Below, in pieces: positions 20,850 to 31,300 of a DNA stretch of 64,000 nucleotides; positions within the stretch are counted from its first letter, which is position 1; every line of letters begins with the position of its first letter. Source of the DNA: Nemophila menziesii (taxonomy: Eukaryota; Streptophyta; Magnoliopsida; Boraginales; Hydrophyllaceae); assembly GCA_029959085.1 (NCBI GenBank), contig JARWIR010000010.1:30868731-30932730 (forward strand), written 5' to 3'. The notes beneath the pieces were generated by a model. It was not told the DNA's origin, ran no database searches, and was given only the letters and a program-made list of their open reading frames with translations. The translations under genes were made by a program, and so were the position numbers.

Positions 20850-23800
20850 TATTTGTTTCAACAACCGGCGTGACCCTCCAACTAGCATCCGACACTTGTT
20901 CAATGGCGGATGAAGGGAGAGTAAGGTTGACTACCGCCCACGCCAGCCCATTAAATCACATTATAATTTCTATTTTAATAGGTTAAAATATTAATAAAAA
21001 AAATTATATTTCTCACTCAATTGTAAAATTAGTCCTCCCTAATTTAAAATTACCGTCTTTCAATTGATTTTTTTTTAAAATCAATTCATTGGAAATCTCG
21101 AATTCTTAGGTATGTCTTAAATTCTTTCAATATTTTATACTGTTTGAATTAAAATTCAAAAAATTCTAATTTGTCAATTTTGATTTTTGTGTTATGCATT
21201 TTTATTAAATTCATTGTATCTTTTTAAATTTTGGGTTATATCCCTGTTGTGTTTATTAAATTAATTCAATCATATTTGTATTCTTTCCACCTCTACCGCT
21301 AACACTTAAAAAATCGGGTATAATGTGAACAAGTATTAGAGCTCAAATTCATGATACAGATTACATACAACAGTTGTGGCCATTTGTGAAATAGTCATTA
21401 CTATAACTACTGTTTTAGAGTGCATAGTGGATATCCATGAATTAATAAAATGGTTAGCTCCACGAACAACGATAAAAACACCAAACTGCATTAACAGTTT
21501 AGTACCCTATCTGTTTGTGAATTTTTTTTGTTATAGCTACTTAGTAAATGCGCCAAAAAAAGTTGTGGGTGTTATTTAAATGATTTTGTTAGATAATAGC
21601 CCTACCCGACTCGAAATCCTGGATCCGCCCCTGGTTCAATCCCTTGAATAACTTCAAGGCTACATGAGAAGATAGTCGTCTCGTCATTCGAAATTGTCTT
21701 CTTAGCTCCAAAGCTTTAATTAGCATGTGTGCTTCCCCTTCCATGATAGAATTACACTCTATATTACTGCAGTGTTCAATTCGAGATCCATTATCTTTGT
21801 GAATTTGACTTATCCCAATTCCGCTTGGATTATATGGTTGATCAGACGATGCATCACACACGAACGCAATGTTCGTATGAAAATCCACAATATGTCCAAC
21901 CGGTTGTTCCTCTGAAGGTTCCCTCCTTGTTCTGGCACTAGGAGCTAGCCATCACCAAAATGTTCTTTCATATCAATATTTTTTATTCTAGTAATCTCAT
22001 TTGTATTAATCTCCATATTATTATGCTTACTTTTTATTTTTGCCTTTCAGATATTCCAAATCATTATTAATAAATAAGATGTGATAACCTTCTTTTTCCA
22101 TCTTCCTCCAACGTATGTATCAATGACTTTAAGTATCCATGACTCAAGTCTTCTGAAATATCCTGGTTTATCCTACTCTGAGGCGCTGATCTCGCTCACA
22201 CTACTTGAGCCACCCCACATTTTAGAAGTAGATGTATCACTATCTCTTCCTCTATATGACACCACACACATTATGCAAGAACGTCTCACTTTCTTTTATC
22301 AAGATTCTTCTCGGCCGGAATGGAATTATTACAAGCCTTCCAGTTGATAATTCTAACCTTCGTCGGTATATTTGATTTCCATATCGTACTCCATAGACAA
22401 TTACTACCCGTTGGGATCTCCGTTGATTGGTGGGGTTCTCCAAGTAAGACCAAATAAACTTGATTTCGTTACATATTCTCCATTTTAGAGTAAGGCCAAA
22501 TAAACTTATATTTAACTTCTGGTTGCAACATATGTTCTCTAAAAATAACTGATTGGTACGGGAAATAACTCGTTCAAAAATTCTTTATTCCATTATGTAG
22601 TATTTTCTTTCCATAATTCCTTGACGTTTTTCAATTAACAATGCATTAGTTTTCCAAGCTTCTATTGTGTATCCAACCATTTATCTCCCTAGATGTTAAT
22701 CAGTTCGTCATCCCCTATTTGGATTCTACCATATTGTTTTAACATATCTCGACCTTCGATAGACTTTCCCACGACCAAGTTCGACATTGTCTTAACTTCA
22801 CATCTAAAAAAAATTAGTTTTAGGAAAATATATACCTTTTAATAAACGTGCTATTAAAGTGTCTAGATTATTCAATATTCTCCATGCTTGTGCAACGAGT
22901 AAGGTCGTACTTATTCTCTTAAAATTTGTAAAGCCCATAGCTTTCCAATAGTTTGTCGATGGCTAACTTTTCCCACGTCATCCAGTGTATTCAAATCTTC
23001 TTTCCTGAATCCCACCAGAAGTTTGAAATTGCTGAAATTAATTTGTTACAAAATACAATGTGGAAAGAAAAAATAGACATAGAATAATTAGGCAACGTCC
23101 TTAAAACTGTCTTAATTAGCACTTCCTTCCCTCCTTCTGAAAACAATGTGCCCTCCATCCATCCGTCTTCTTGAATAATTTTTCCGCTATCCAATTTAAG
23201 GATTCTAGCTTTGATCTTTTATGGCATAACGGAATCCCTAAATATTTCTCGAGGTCCTTTTTTAGTAATATGTAGCTTTTCAACTATCTGACTTCTATAT
23301 TCCTCTAGTGTGTCCCTACTGAAGCATATTAAAGATTTATTAAATTTTATTCTCTGTCCAGATCATGCACAATAAATAGAGATACATTGGTGGAAAGCTT
23401 CAATCTCATTTTCTTAATTGTTTATAAAAAACAAATAATCAACAAATAATAAATGTGTAATAATCGGACAATTTATCATTATTGAACTGCACGAATAATA
23501 TTTTGTGAAACACGTGTCTCAATAAGACCGATTAGTAATTATGTTATTAAAGAAAACAGGAAAGGTAAAAAAGGGTCCCCTTGTCGTAATCCACGCTCTG
23601 GCTTAAATTTACCCATTCTATCCTCGTTGATATTTATTTGAAATAAAACCAATGAAATACAATTGGAATCCAATGTACCCAAATTTCAGAAAATCCCAAT
23701 TTTTATAACACAAGTAAAAGAAAATCCCAACACACCTGATCATAAGCCTTTTTTTATATCTAATTTAACTATTTCCATGTGTTTTGGGTTCTTCCTTTTC

Positions 23801-25015
23801 TTCTTCATATAAAAGGATATTTCCTGGGCCACTAGAATATTATCTTGTATGGTTCTTCCTTTGATAAATTTTGATTTAAGTAGGTGATGCTAACTCATTT
23901 ATAAATTCTTGTAATCAATTAGGTAGTATTTTACAATAATTTTATATCCAAAATTAACACATGATATATCTGTAATCACCGATTTCATCTTGTTTCTACC
24001 CTTTGTGTATGAGAGTTTCAGAGTATCATTCAATGTATCGAGAGAGATATTGTTGTTGAAGAAATCATGTACAGTTAACAGCGCGTCCCATTTAATTACG
24101 TCCCACAGTTTATGATAAAACGTTCCATTTAATTCGTCCGGTCCCGGTGCTTTGGACGGTGACATATTAAATACTTCGTTTTGTATCTTTTCGACCGAGG
24201 GTGGTGATGTAAGTTTATCGTTCATTGTTGGTGTGACTTTCTGCTTAATACATGTTGTCGCCTCTTCCATCTGTGTATCATTCTTTTCTTTGAACAGATC
24301 CTTGTAATAGTTCTGAAAACAATTTATGACCTCTGAAACCTCCTCCTTCTATTCACCATCATCATCTTTAATACGTAGTATTCGATTGATACACCTTCTT
24401 TAGACTATAGACATATGGACAAACTTTGTATTCTTGTCCCCAAACTGAATCAATCCATCTCTATCGTACAAGTATTTATCTTTGTTCTCATTTCCTTTTT
24501 AATCTCCTCTTTAATCTTATTTTCTCTTGATATGTGTCTTCTGTAGTAGGTTAATTATCTCTTTTGACCAGCTTATCACTTAATTATGTAATTAACCATT
24601 CATTATTGTTCATTCGTTGACTCCATCATTTTAAAGCATGTATTGTCCCTTTTAATTACGGAGTTTGGAAATGATTCTTAAATATCAGTGTCACCCAAAG
24701 CATCCTTGATGACACCATATTACTGTTCATTATCCAGCCAGATTGACTCGAATTTAAACCCTTTATGTCCTTGAGTCATGGATGGATCATATTGTGAAAT
24801 CAAAGGGTAGTGATTCGAGCCAATGACTGGTGGAATAAATACTTGCGCATTGTTGTACTTATTAATCCAATAATAAGAAGAAAAAGCTTGATAAAGTTTA
24901 AACTTGACGAGATTATTAGATCGTCTATTAGTCCAAGTATAAAACACCCATAAGAATGGATTTCAACCAAACCATTAGATGAGATAAAAGATTTAAATTA
25001 TTGAATATATCAGTT
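20850..25015 (-). pseudogene. Decayed LINE, relative of the intact element at 25.1-30.8 kb
   Basis: Minus-strand pieces follow ORF2 of the neighbouring intact LINE in order. They are an endonuclease piece (24947-24720, FYTWTNRR and IGSNHYPLI), the pre-RT/RT start (24270-23899, MSPSKAPGPDELNG and ISCVNFGYKII), a late RT region (23194-22991, GGKEVLIKTVL and NKLISAISNFWWDSG) and an RNase H piece (21888-21640, FVCDASSDQPYNPSGIG and MEGEAHMLIKAL). Stops and frameshifts separate them. The element begins inside the endonuclease domain, so it is 5'-truncated. A small DNA element is nested in its RNase H region (20905-21631), and short LINE-like words resume left of it (CCTCCAACTAGCATCCGACACTTGTTCAAT). 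Confidence 0.85.
20905..21631. mobile_element. Nested non-autonomous DNA element, GGGGCGGATCCAGG ends
   Basis: It interrupts the decayed LINE between two copies of a 9-bp target duplication with one mismatch (TTGTTCAAT at 20896-20904, TGGTTCAAT at 21632-21640). Its ends are imperfect inverted repeats: GGCGGATGAAGGG on the left and, read inward from the right, GGGGCGGATCCAGGATTT. No transposase is encoded. A 9-bp duplication favours a Mutator-like origin. The element at 44.44 kb and a fragment at about 25.03 kb have similar ends. Confidence 0.65.
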
Positions 25016-25029
25016 ATTTAGTGGTGTGC

Positions 25030-25103
25030 ACTGGCGGATTTAGGAGGTTATATCTAAGAGGGCTAACAATATATAAAGGTTCTAAAATAACATCGTCAAT
25101 TGG
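25030..25103. repeat. End fragment of a GGCGGATTTAGGAGG-type element
   Basis: CTGGCGGATTTAGGAGGTTATATCTAAGAGGGCTAACA resembles the terminus of the 20905-21631 element (GGGGCGGATCCAGGATTTCG...GTAGGGCTA). It lies in the short gap between the decayed LINE and the poly(A) tail of the intact LINE, suggesting that the intact LINE landed in such an element. Confidence 0.35.
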
Positions 25104-25124
25104 TTTTTTTTTTTTTTTTTTTTT
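25104..25124 (-). other. Poly(A) tail of the intact LINE
   Basis: A run of 21 T on the plus strand, directly 3' of the LINE's short 3' UTR. It is the expected trace of target-primed reverse transcription. Confidence 0.85.
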
Positions 25125-25157
25125 GGACACATAAGAAATTTCTACCGTACACTGTAA

Positions 25158-28100
25158 TTAACCAATCCCTAATCGAGAAAATTGCCTAATTAGCGTTGCA
25201 GTTGTCTCCTGTTCCTTCATTGCCCTGTGTCTGGCTTGTTTCGCTAAGTTATCTGCTCGACCGTTGAATTGTCGTGGGATATGCTTGAAAAAGACCGGAC
25301 TAACTTCTGTTGCCAGCCTGTTTATATGCCTAACCCATGGTCGAAGCCTCCAACCTGCAGCCGACACCTGCTGAATACCCTGAACTAATTCAAGGTTATC
25401 CGAGAAGATAGTTATCCCCTCGTTTGTGTCTCGAATCGCCTGTTGTAATGCAAAGATCACCGCTTGAGCTTCCCCCTCCGTACTTGAGTTACACATGGTA
25501 ACAGAGGAGTGATCCATTCTCTGTCCTGTATCTTTAACAATCTGAACCACTCCAAGTCCAGTAGGCATGTGTGGTTGATCAAACGATGTATCACATGTGT
25601 ACGCTGTCTTTGTTTGAAACGTAAGGTCTGCCGATATAAGAGTGTCATTATCTCTCGTAGTGTTCTTTATCGGATGACTTTTCACCCACTCTTTACCGAA
25701 CCGCTCTTCCATATATTTGTTTGTAGATCTAATGATTTCATCGGTATTTATCACATAATTGTTGTGTCTACTTTTCATCTTTGACTTCCATAGGTTCCAA
25801 ATGGTTAGTAACACATAAGATATTACCACTTCCCGCTGCCATCCTCCCAGAACAAATGTCTCAATGATTGTCAGTACCCAATCTCCCAAGTCTTCCACCT
25901 CTTGTCCAATATTAATTTGAAGTGCCGAGCCAGCCCAGACCAACTTTGCTATTCCACATGTTAGTAGTAAGTGTTCCACTGTTTCTTGTTCGATCTTGCA
26001 CCATTGGCAGTCAATTTCCACCTCACAGTGTCGAGCTACCAAATTTCGCCCTGTCGGTATAGCGTTATTACATGCTTTATAGTTGAAGATTCTGACTTTG
26101 GTAGGTAGGTTAGAGTGCCAAATAGTTTTCCAAAGCTTGCTTTCTCTTGGGATATTGCTAGATTGTCCTCGTGCTTCCACGATCTCTGCCTCCGTGATGA
26201 TTTTATATCCTGTTTTTGTTGCGTATTCACCGTTGATTGTATATGGCCATATAAACTTATCTGGTGAATCTTTTGTGAATACCTTCTCTCTCAGAATAAC
26301 CGGAATAATGGGGTCTGGAAACAGGTCATCAAGTATCTCAGTGTCCCATTCCGTTGAACCGTCCTTCCAAAGATCTTTGACTTTATAAATCTCACAGTGA
26401 CTCGGCTTTTCTAATTTCCATGTCGTGTCTAACCATTTATCTGTCCAGATATTAATAGTTTCTCCATTTCCTATTTGATACCTGCCATGTCTTTTTAACA
26501 TATCTCGCCCCTCTAATAAACTAGCCCATGACCATGTTCGAGATTGTCTTAATTTAATATCGAGAAAGTTACTTTTCGGATAGTATATACCTTTCAGGAG
26601 TTTGGCTGCTAATGTATTCGGGTTGTTGAGAATTCTCCATGCCTGAGCAGCTAGCAATGCCGTGTTCATTCTCTTAAAGTCTTTGAATCCCATGCCTCCT
26701 ATCAGCTTACTCACTGCCAGTTTCTCCCATGCTAACCAATGTATTCGAGACCTTTCTCCAGAATTCCACCAAAAGTTCGAAATCGCAGATATTAGTTTAT
26801 TACAAAAAGTGATAGGGAACGAGAAGATTGACATTGCATATATCGGTATAGCCTGTAGGATAGCTTTGATGAGCACTTCCTTTCCTCCATCTGATAGAAG
26901 TTGTGCTTTCCATCCTTCTGTGTTCTTGAACAACTTTTCTGCTATCCATTGTAACGACTGTATCTTTGACCGTTTATGGCAGAGTGGGATTCCTAAATAT
27001 TTTCCGAGGTCGTCCTTCTCTTGTATTCCTATCACCGTGGCTACCTGGGTCCTGCAATCCTCCGGTGTGTCCTTGCTAAAACATACAGAGGATTTTGTAA
27101 AGTTAATTCGTTGCCCTGATCCTGCACAATATTTAGAAATACACTCTCGGAATTGTTCAATTTCGAGATCATCAATTGTCAAAAAGAAAAGAGAATCATC
27201 CGCAAATAATAAATGTGTAATAGCCGGACAATTTCTAGTAATTTGAATCCCTTTCATCTTACCTTGCTCAACTTTCTGATCAATTAAGCTAATCAGAGAT
27301 TCCGTCATAAGGGAAAATAGGAAGGGGGATAACGGGTCCCCTTGTCTAAGGCCCCTTTCTGATTTAAATTTACGTAGTCTTTCACCATTAAAGTTAAGCT
27401 GAAACGTGACTGAAGACACACAATTCGAGATCCAAGATATCCATTTATCACAAAAACCTAATTTACTTAGCACTAATAATAAGAATTCCCATCGTACCTG
27501 GTCGTATGCTTTGGCCATGTCTAACTTTACTGCCGCCATGGGTTTAGGATTCTTGCGCTTCCGTTTCATATAAAATGAAAGTTCTTGGGCTATAATGATA
27601 TTATCCTGTATCGCCCTATTTTTAATAAAAGCTGTCTGTGTCGGAGATACAATAATATTCATAAGATCTTGGAGTCTGTTAGCCAGTATCTTTGCTATTA
27701 TTTTGTATCCAAAATTAACACATGATATAGGTCGATAGTCCCCAATACCTTCCTGGGTCTCCCCTTTCGGTATAAGAGTAACCAAAGTTTCATTTAGCTT
27801 ATCAAGAGAAATATTATTTAAAAAGAAATCTTGAACCATTAAATAGACATCATCCTGTATTATATGCCAATATTCTTGATAAAATTTACCGTTCAGCCCA
27901 TCTGGTCCTGGTGCTTTGGATGGAGACATGTCAAAAACTGCTTTCTTGACTTCTCCCAATGTGGGTAGCTGAGTCAGTTTCTCATTCATTTCTTCTGTTA
28001 CCTTCTTTTGAATTGCTACGGTGGCATCCTCCATTTCATCATTATTCTTTTCCTTAAACAACTCCTCATAATAAGCTTGAAAACTATTTCTCACTTCCGA

Positions 28101-29264
28101 CACCTCCTCTTGCCAAATTCCTTCATTATTCTTAATACGTTGTATTCTATTTATGTGCCGTCGCTTAATCGTAGCTAAATAGAAGAATTTTGTATTCTTA
28201 TCTCCATATTTTATCCAGTTCTGTCTTGCTCGATCATACCAATACTTTTCTTCGGCAATGTATGTTTGCTTTAATTCCTCTTTTAGCTTAGCTTGTTCAT
28301 CTATTGTGTCCTTCGTGGCTTCTCGTTGTTCTAGATCCATTAATATCCTTGTCAGTTCCTTTATCTTGCTTGCATTGTTTCGGAAAGTTTTTTCACTCCA
28401 ACCTTTCAGTGTTGTGATAGTATTATCTCTTTTTTCTATAAACAGTGGTAAAGATTCCTCAACCCCTGCTTCTCCCCAAGCCGTTTTGATCACGTTTTCA
28501 CATTCCGGGTGTTCTGTCCATAATGTTTCAAACTTAAACCATCTCAATCCTGTATTTTGTGTTCTATCATGTTGCAAAATCAGCGGGCAATGGTCGGATC
28601 CGATAGCTGGTGGTATATATACCTGTGCATTAACATACCTGTGCAACCAATCACAAGACGCAAATGCCCGATCAAGTTTAACCTTGACTGGCTTATCAAT
28701 TTGACGGTTAGACCAAGTGAAATAACATCCATGAGAGTGAATTTCTCCTAGATTATTAGTAGAGATAAATGAATTAAATTCCTGAATACGTCTATTATCA
28801 GGAGGGGTATTACTCAGTTTCTCACAGCTTTTTAAAATGTCATTAAAATCTCCTATAAGTACCCACGGTTTATTATTATTATGATTCCATATCGTGATTT
28901 CATCCCAGAGTTTTAATCTATGTTCTAACTTAGTCGGAGCATGAACACACACCATATAATAGGGAAATTGTGGTTCATTAATATACAAGATTACAAAATA
29001 CTGATTAGACATAATAATATCGAGCTTAACATCCGCGTGCCATAGAACCAAAATGTCACCCGAATGATAAGCAGTACCTACTGGATCCCTAATAAAGTGA
29101 TTAGCATATCTAAAGTTACGAAGTATGTCGGGAGCATCTACAGCGCGTAACATAGTTTCAAAAAAACACGTAATTCCCGGTTTAAACCTATTTATTACGG
29201 ACTTCATACTAGACATTGTCAAGGGCGCCCGTATTCCTTGACAGTTCCAAATTAGCGTACTCAT
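25158..29264 (-). CDS. LINE ORF2: endonuclease - reverse transcriptase - RNase H
   Basis: This 1368-aa protein nicks target DNA and copies the LINE RNA at the nick. Residues about 1-230 are an APE-type endonuclease (WNCQGIRAP at 6-14, Glu in CFFETM, GDFND near 138-142, GSDHCPLIL near 222-230). Residues about 490-760 are the reverse transcriptase (RPISCVNFGYKIIAKILANR, KLDMAKAYD, RQGDPLSPFLF, catalytic FADDS near 687-691). A zf-RVT domain follows (KLWKTIWHSNLPTKVRIF, CQWC, EHLLLTC). The last 150 residues are a plant-type RNase H with its acidic residues (TCDTSFDQ, STEGEAQAV, FSDNLELV, GRADNLAKQA). All catalytic residues I can check are present. It starts at an ATG overlapping the ORF1 stop in ATGA. 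Confidence 0.95.
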   Translation of the reverse strand: MSTLIWNCQGIRAPLTMSSMKSVINRFKPGITCFFETMLRAVDAPDILRNFRYANHFIRDPVGTAYHSGDILVLWHADVKLDIIMSNQYFVILYINEPQFPYYMVCVHAPTKLEHRLKLWDEITIWNHNNNKPWVLIGDFNDILKSCEKLSNTPPDNRRIQEFNSFISTNNLGEIHSHGCYFTWSNRQIDKPVKVKLDRAFASCDWLHRYVNAQVYIPPAIGSDHCPLILQHDRTQNTGLRWFKFETLWTEHPECENVIKTAWGEAGVEESLPLFIEKRDNTITTLKGWSEKTFRNNASKIKELTRILMDLEQREATKDTIDEQAKLKEELKQTYIAEEKYWYDRARQNWIKYGDKNTKFFYLATIKRRHINRIQRIKNNEGIWQEEVSEVRNSFQAYYEELFKEKNNDEMEDATVAIQKKVTEEMNEKLTQLPTLGEVKKAVFDMSPSKAPGPDGLNGKFYQEYWHIIQDDVYLMVQDFFLNNISLDKLNETLVTLIPKGETQEGIGDYRPISCVNFGYKIIAKILANRLQDLMNIIVSPTQTAFIKNRAIQDNIIIAQELSFYMKRKRKNPKPMAAVKLDMAKAYDQVRWEFLLLVLSKLGFCDKWISWISNCVSSVTFQLNFNGERLRKFKSERGLRQGDPLSPFLFSLMTESLISLIDQKVEQGKMKGIQITRNCPAITHLLFADDSLFFLTIDDLEIEQFRECISKYCAGSGQRINFTKSSVCFSKDTPEDCRTQVATVIGIQEKDDLGKYLGIPLCHKRSKIQSLQWIAEKLFKNTEGWKAQLLSDGGKEVLIKAILQAIPIYAMSIFSFPITFCNKLISAISNFWWNSGERSRIHWLAWEKLAVSKLIGGMGFKDFKRMNTALLAAQAWRILNNPNTLAAKLLKGIYYPKSNFLDIKLRQSRTWSWASLLEGRDMLKRHGRYQIGNGETINIWTDKWLDTTWKLEKPSHCEIYKVKDLWKDGSTEWDTEILDDLFPDPIIPVILREKVFTKDSPDKFIWPYTINGEYATKTGYKIITEAEIVEARGQSSNIPRESKLWKTIWHSNLPTKVRIFNYKACNNAIPTGRNLVARHCEVEIDCQWCKIEQETVEHLLLTCGIAKLVWAGSALQINIGQEVEDLGDWVLTIIETFVLGGWQREVVISYVLLTIWNLWKSKMKSRHNNYVINTDEIIRSTNKYMEERFGKEWVKSHPIKNTTRDNDTLISADLTFQTKTAYTCDTSFDQPHMPTGLGVVQIVKDTGQRMDHSSVTMCNSSTEGEAQAVIFALQQAIRDTNEGITIFSDNLELVQGIQQVSAAGWRLRPWVRHINRLATEVSPVFFKHIPRQFNGRADNLAKQARHRAMKEQETTATLIRQFSRLGIG

Positions 29265-30721
29265 TGAACGTCTTCGGACGTCTTGGGGACAGTCCGGATA
29301 TCCCTTCTAAAATTAATTTTTCCGTGGTTACACTTCTTAATCATCCATTTTTTAACAATGCATTGTATTTTATTTTTTATACTTAAAAACCATATTTGTC
29401 TATATTGCCTAATATTAGTCTCACATAGTATAATCATCCTTCTCCAAACACATTCGAGGTCATCTCTTGCATGCATTTTGTCGTTTCGTATCCACTTTCC
29501 TAATATTTTTGCCTTAATATTATAAAGTTTGTTACTGTCCATTTCTAATTCCATTTCATAGATCAGCACATCATTTTTCTGGAGAAATGTATTTGTTATG
29601 TCCTTATTGCTTTTATTAACCATATTTATCCTATAATTGTTAATGAAACTATTCACAACAATATCCTTATATAAAACATAACTAATTAAAGACGTCTTAC
29701 CTTTGTGCTGTAAATTCCTTTGATGACTCATGCCCTGCTTATCATAAACCGCTTTCCTTCCTTTGTTTTTAGATTTCGTCTCAAAAAAATTGATAAACCT
29801 GTAGCCATATTGCTCCATCTGTTCCATAACAATACCAATTGATAATAGCCCCCATCTACCTTGAATCCGTTGTTCTATTTGTCCGTAATGTAGAAATCGA
29901 TCTCCAAACATCTGGAAATTATTTTCATATTTTCTTTGTCCTCCACCAATCTTGTCCCTCTTCCTTCCCTTTATTTCACGTTTCTTTGTTTTAATCTGTA
30001 CATCGTGTATCTCCTCTTTCACTTGTTGGATAATTTCTATTATCAAGATTATTTTCTGCAGTATCTCATCAACCCAGTTTGTATTCATATTGCCGATATT
30101 TCCCAAGTCTCCCCTGTATCTAAAATTAGATCGATGGCCAAAGAAATCATAACTAAAAAAGTAAAACCAGAATAAAACCTTAGATCGACGGCCAAAGGAA
30201 TCATAACCATTAAGGTAAAACCAGGATAAAACATAAGATCGATGTCTAAAGATACTAAGGTAAATCTGGTAAGCCCAGGCGACTACACTGTTTCTATTTA
30301 GATCGATTATATATTTAGTCTTATCAATTCGAGAATTTTCACTGAAAAAATTAACAATACAATTATGAAACATGTAAATAGTAGAGAGAGTCATACCTGC
30401 TTCACATACCTTTTCGTGTTTATTTTGTCCTGTTTTTGTATCCATATCTTCCTTCGTAAACCTACTAGCCCCTCTTGATACGTCGCCTTTGTCTCCTATT
30501 CGTCCCTTGCTTCGTGCTTGTGTCCATAGTCCCCTACCTTTGCTTTTATTCTCTTTTTTGTCTCTCATATACCTATCATTGTCAGCTATACATACCACTT
30601 GTCTCGTTTCTTTCCGCGTATGTCTCATGGGTTGATAAACGGTTTCCTTAACTCTGTAATTTACTGGTTGAGATTTGTATCGCGGAGAAGTTTGATTACC
30701 TCCATCTGATGATTCACTCAT
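29261..30721 (-). CDS. LINE ORF1 of unusual type
   Basis: This 486-codon frame lies directly upstream of ORF2 and shares 4 nt with it (ATGA, 29261-29264), so ORF2 may be made by termination-reinitiation. Position and basic composition (many Lys/Arg near 1-110 and 250-290) fit an RNA-binding LINE ORF1 protein. However, I see neither the DUF4283 module nor the CCHC zinc knuckle typical of plant L1 ORF1. A likely helical, coiled-coil-prone stretch is WVDEILQKIILIIEIIQQVK, followed by a strongly basic patch. An aromatic-rich section made of 18-residue repeats (HRSYVLSWFYLNGYDSFG, then RRSKVLFWFYFFSYDFFG) comes from a 54-bp tandem repeat in the DNA. It could be a highly diverged ORF1, a replacement ORF1, or partly a recent open frame. 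Confidence 0.65.
   Translation of the reverse strand: MSESSDGGNQTSPRYKSQPVNYRVKETVYQPMRHTRKETRQVVCIADNDRYMRDKKENKSKGRGLWTQARSKGRIGDKGDVSRGASRFTKEDMDTKTGQNKHEKVCEAGMTLSTIYMFHNCIVNFFSENSRIDKTKYIIDLNRNSVVAWAYQIYLSIFRHRSYVLSWFYLNGYDSFGRRSKVLFWFYFFSYDFFGHRSNFRYRGDLGNIGNMNTNWVDEILQKIILIIEIIQQVKEEIHDVQIKTKKREIKGRKRDKIGGGQRKYENNFQMFGDRFLHYGQIEQRIQGRWGLLSIGIVMEQMEQYGYRFINFFETKSKNKGRKAVYDKQGMSHQRNLQHKGKTSLISYVLYKDIVVNSFINNYRINMVNKSNKDITNTFLQKNDVLIYEMELEMDSNKLYNIKAKILGKWIRNDKMHARDDLECVWRRMIILCETNIRQYRQIWFLSIKNKIQCIVKKWMIKKCNHGKINFRRDIRTVPKTSEDVQ
30128..30270 (-). repeat. 54-bp tandem repeat inside LINE ORF1
   Basis: Two complete units (30128-30181 and 30182-30235) and a shortened third unit to about 30270, each starting AGATCGAtGGCCAAAG. 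The unit length is 18 codons, so copy number can change without breaking ORF1. Confidence 0.85.
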
Positions 30722-31039
30722 GTTAAATTTTTCTAGCTCTGTTAAAAGGTATTAGAAGCCTGCTTTTTATCAATTTAGTTGGTTTCTTTTTTCAATAGGT
30801 GTTTGTTCAACTTGAAAACCAAAAGTTTTCTCTTTTTCTTTTAAATTTTATAATTTGGAAATTAGTTTGATTAAGCTATATATTTATTTTGGTAAAAAAA
30901 ATTTAAAATAATTTAAATTAGATAATATGATATTTTTTAATATTAAAAAAAGTATGTTATACATTAGAAAAATAGGTATTTGCTAAAAGAAGCCTAATAA
31001 AAGTACTTAATTGTTAAGTGTAGCCTTCAATAATTTATT

Positions 31040-31300
31040 TTATAAATAAATATCTAATGAAATAATTATATATAGAAACATCCTCTCTATCTTTTTATAC
31101 TTTTACTTTCCTTATTATTAAATATATTATTTTATTTTTAATACAATATTTATTTTTTATTATTAAAAAAATATTAGGGCACTTGCATCACCACCACCAC
31201 CACCACCACCATGTATTTAACCACTGCTATAGCCACCACAACCACCACCACCTCTACCACCACCACCACCTCTACCACCACCACCACTACGTACTCTTAG
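31040..31300. repeat. CAC microsatellite with conserved AT-rich leader (family of 11.4 kb)
   Basis: The leader shares TTATTATTAAATATATTATTTTATTTTTAATACAATATTTATTTTT and the preceding TATAGAAA...CC words with 11410-11500, and is followed by a CAC tract (31183-31290). After the tract the two loci differ. This copy lacks the large palindrome. 31300-32050 is AT-rich with no gene I recognise. Confidence 0.75.

Larger units (their letters stand above)
25104..30800 (-). mobile_element. Near-complete L1-type LINE with two intact ORFs
   Basis: This non-LTR retrotransposon is read on the minus strand: an undefined 5' UTR, ORF1 (30721-29261), ORF2 (29264-25158), a 3' UTR of about 33 nt and a 21-nt poly(A) tail (T run at 25104-25124). 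Neither long frame has a stop, so it is either young or very well preserved, and it may still be mobile. The 5' limit is set only approximately. I could not find a matching target duplication beyond ORF1. Confidence 0.9.

Noticed and set aside
26083..30175. Several plus-strand frames of 60-194 codons across the LINE
   Set aside because: All are antisense to the two intact LINE frames and show no domains.
30722..30900. Target-site duplication for the intact LINE (flank near the tail ends CATCGTCAATTGG)
   Set aside because: Only partial likenesses such as ATCAATTTAGTTGG were found beyond ORF1; not enough to set the 5' end.
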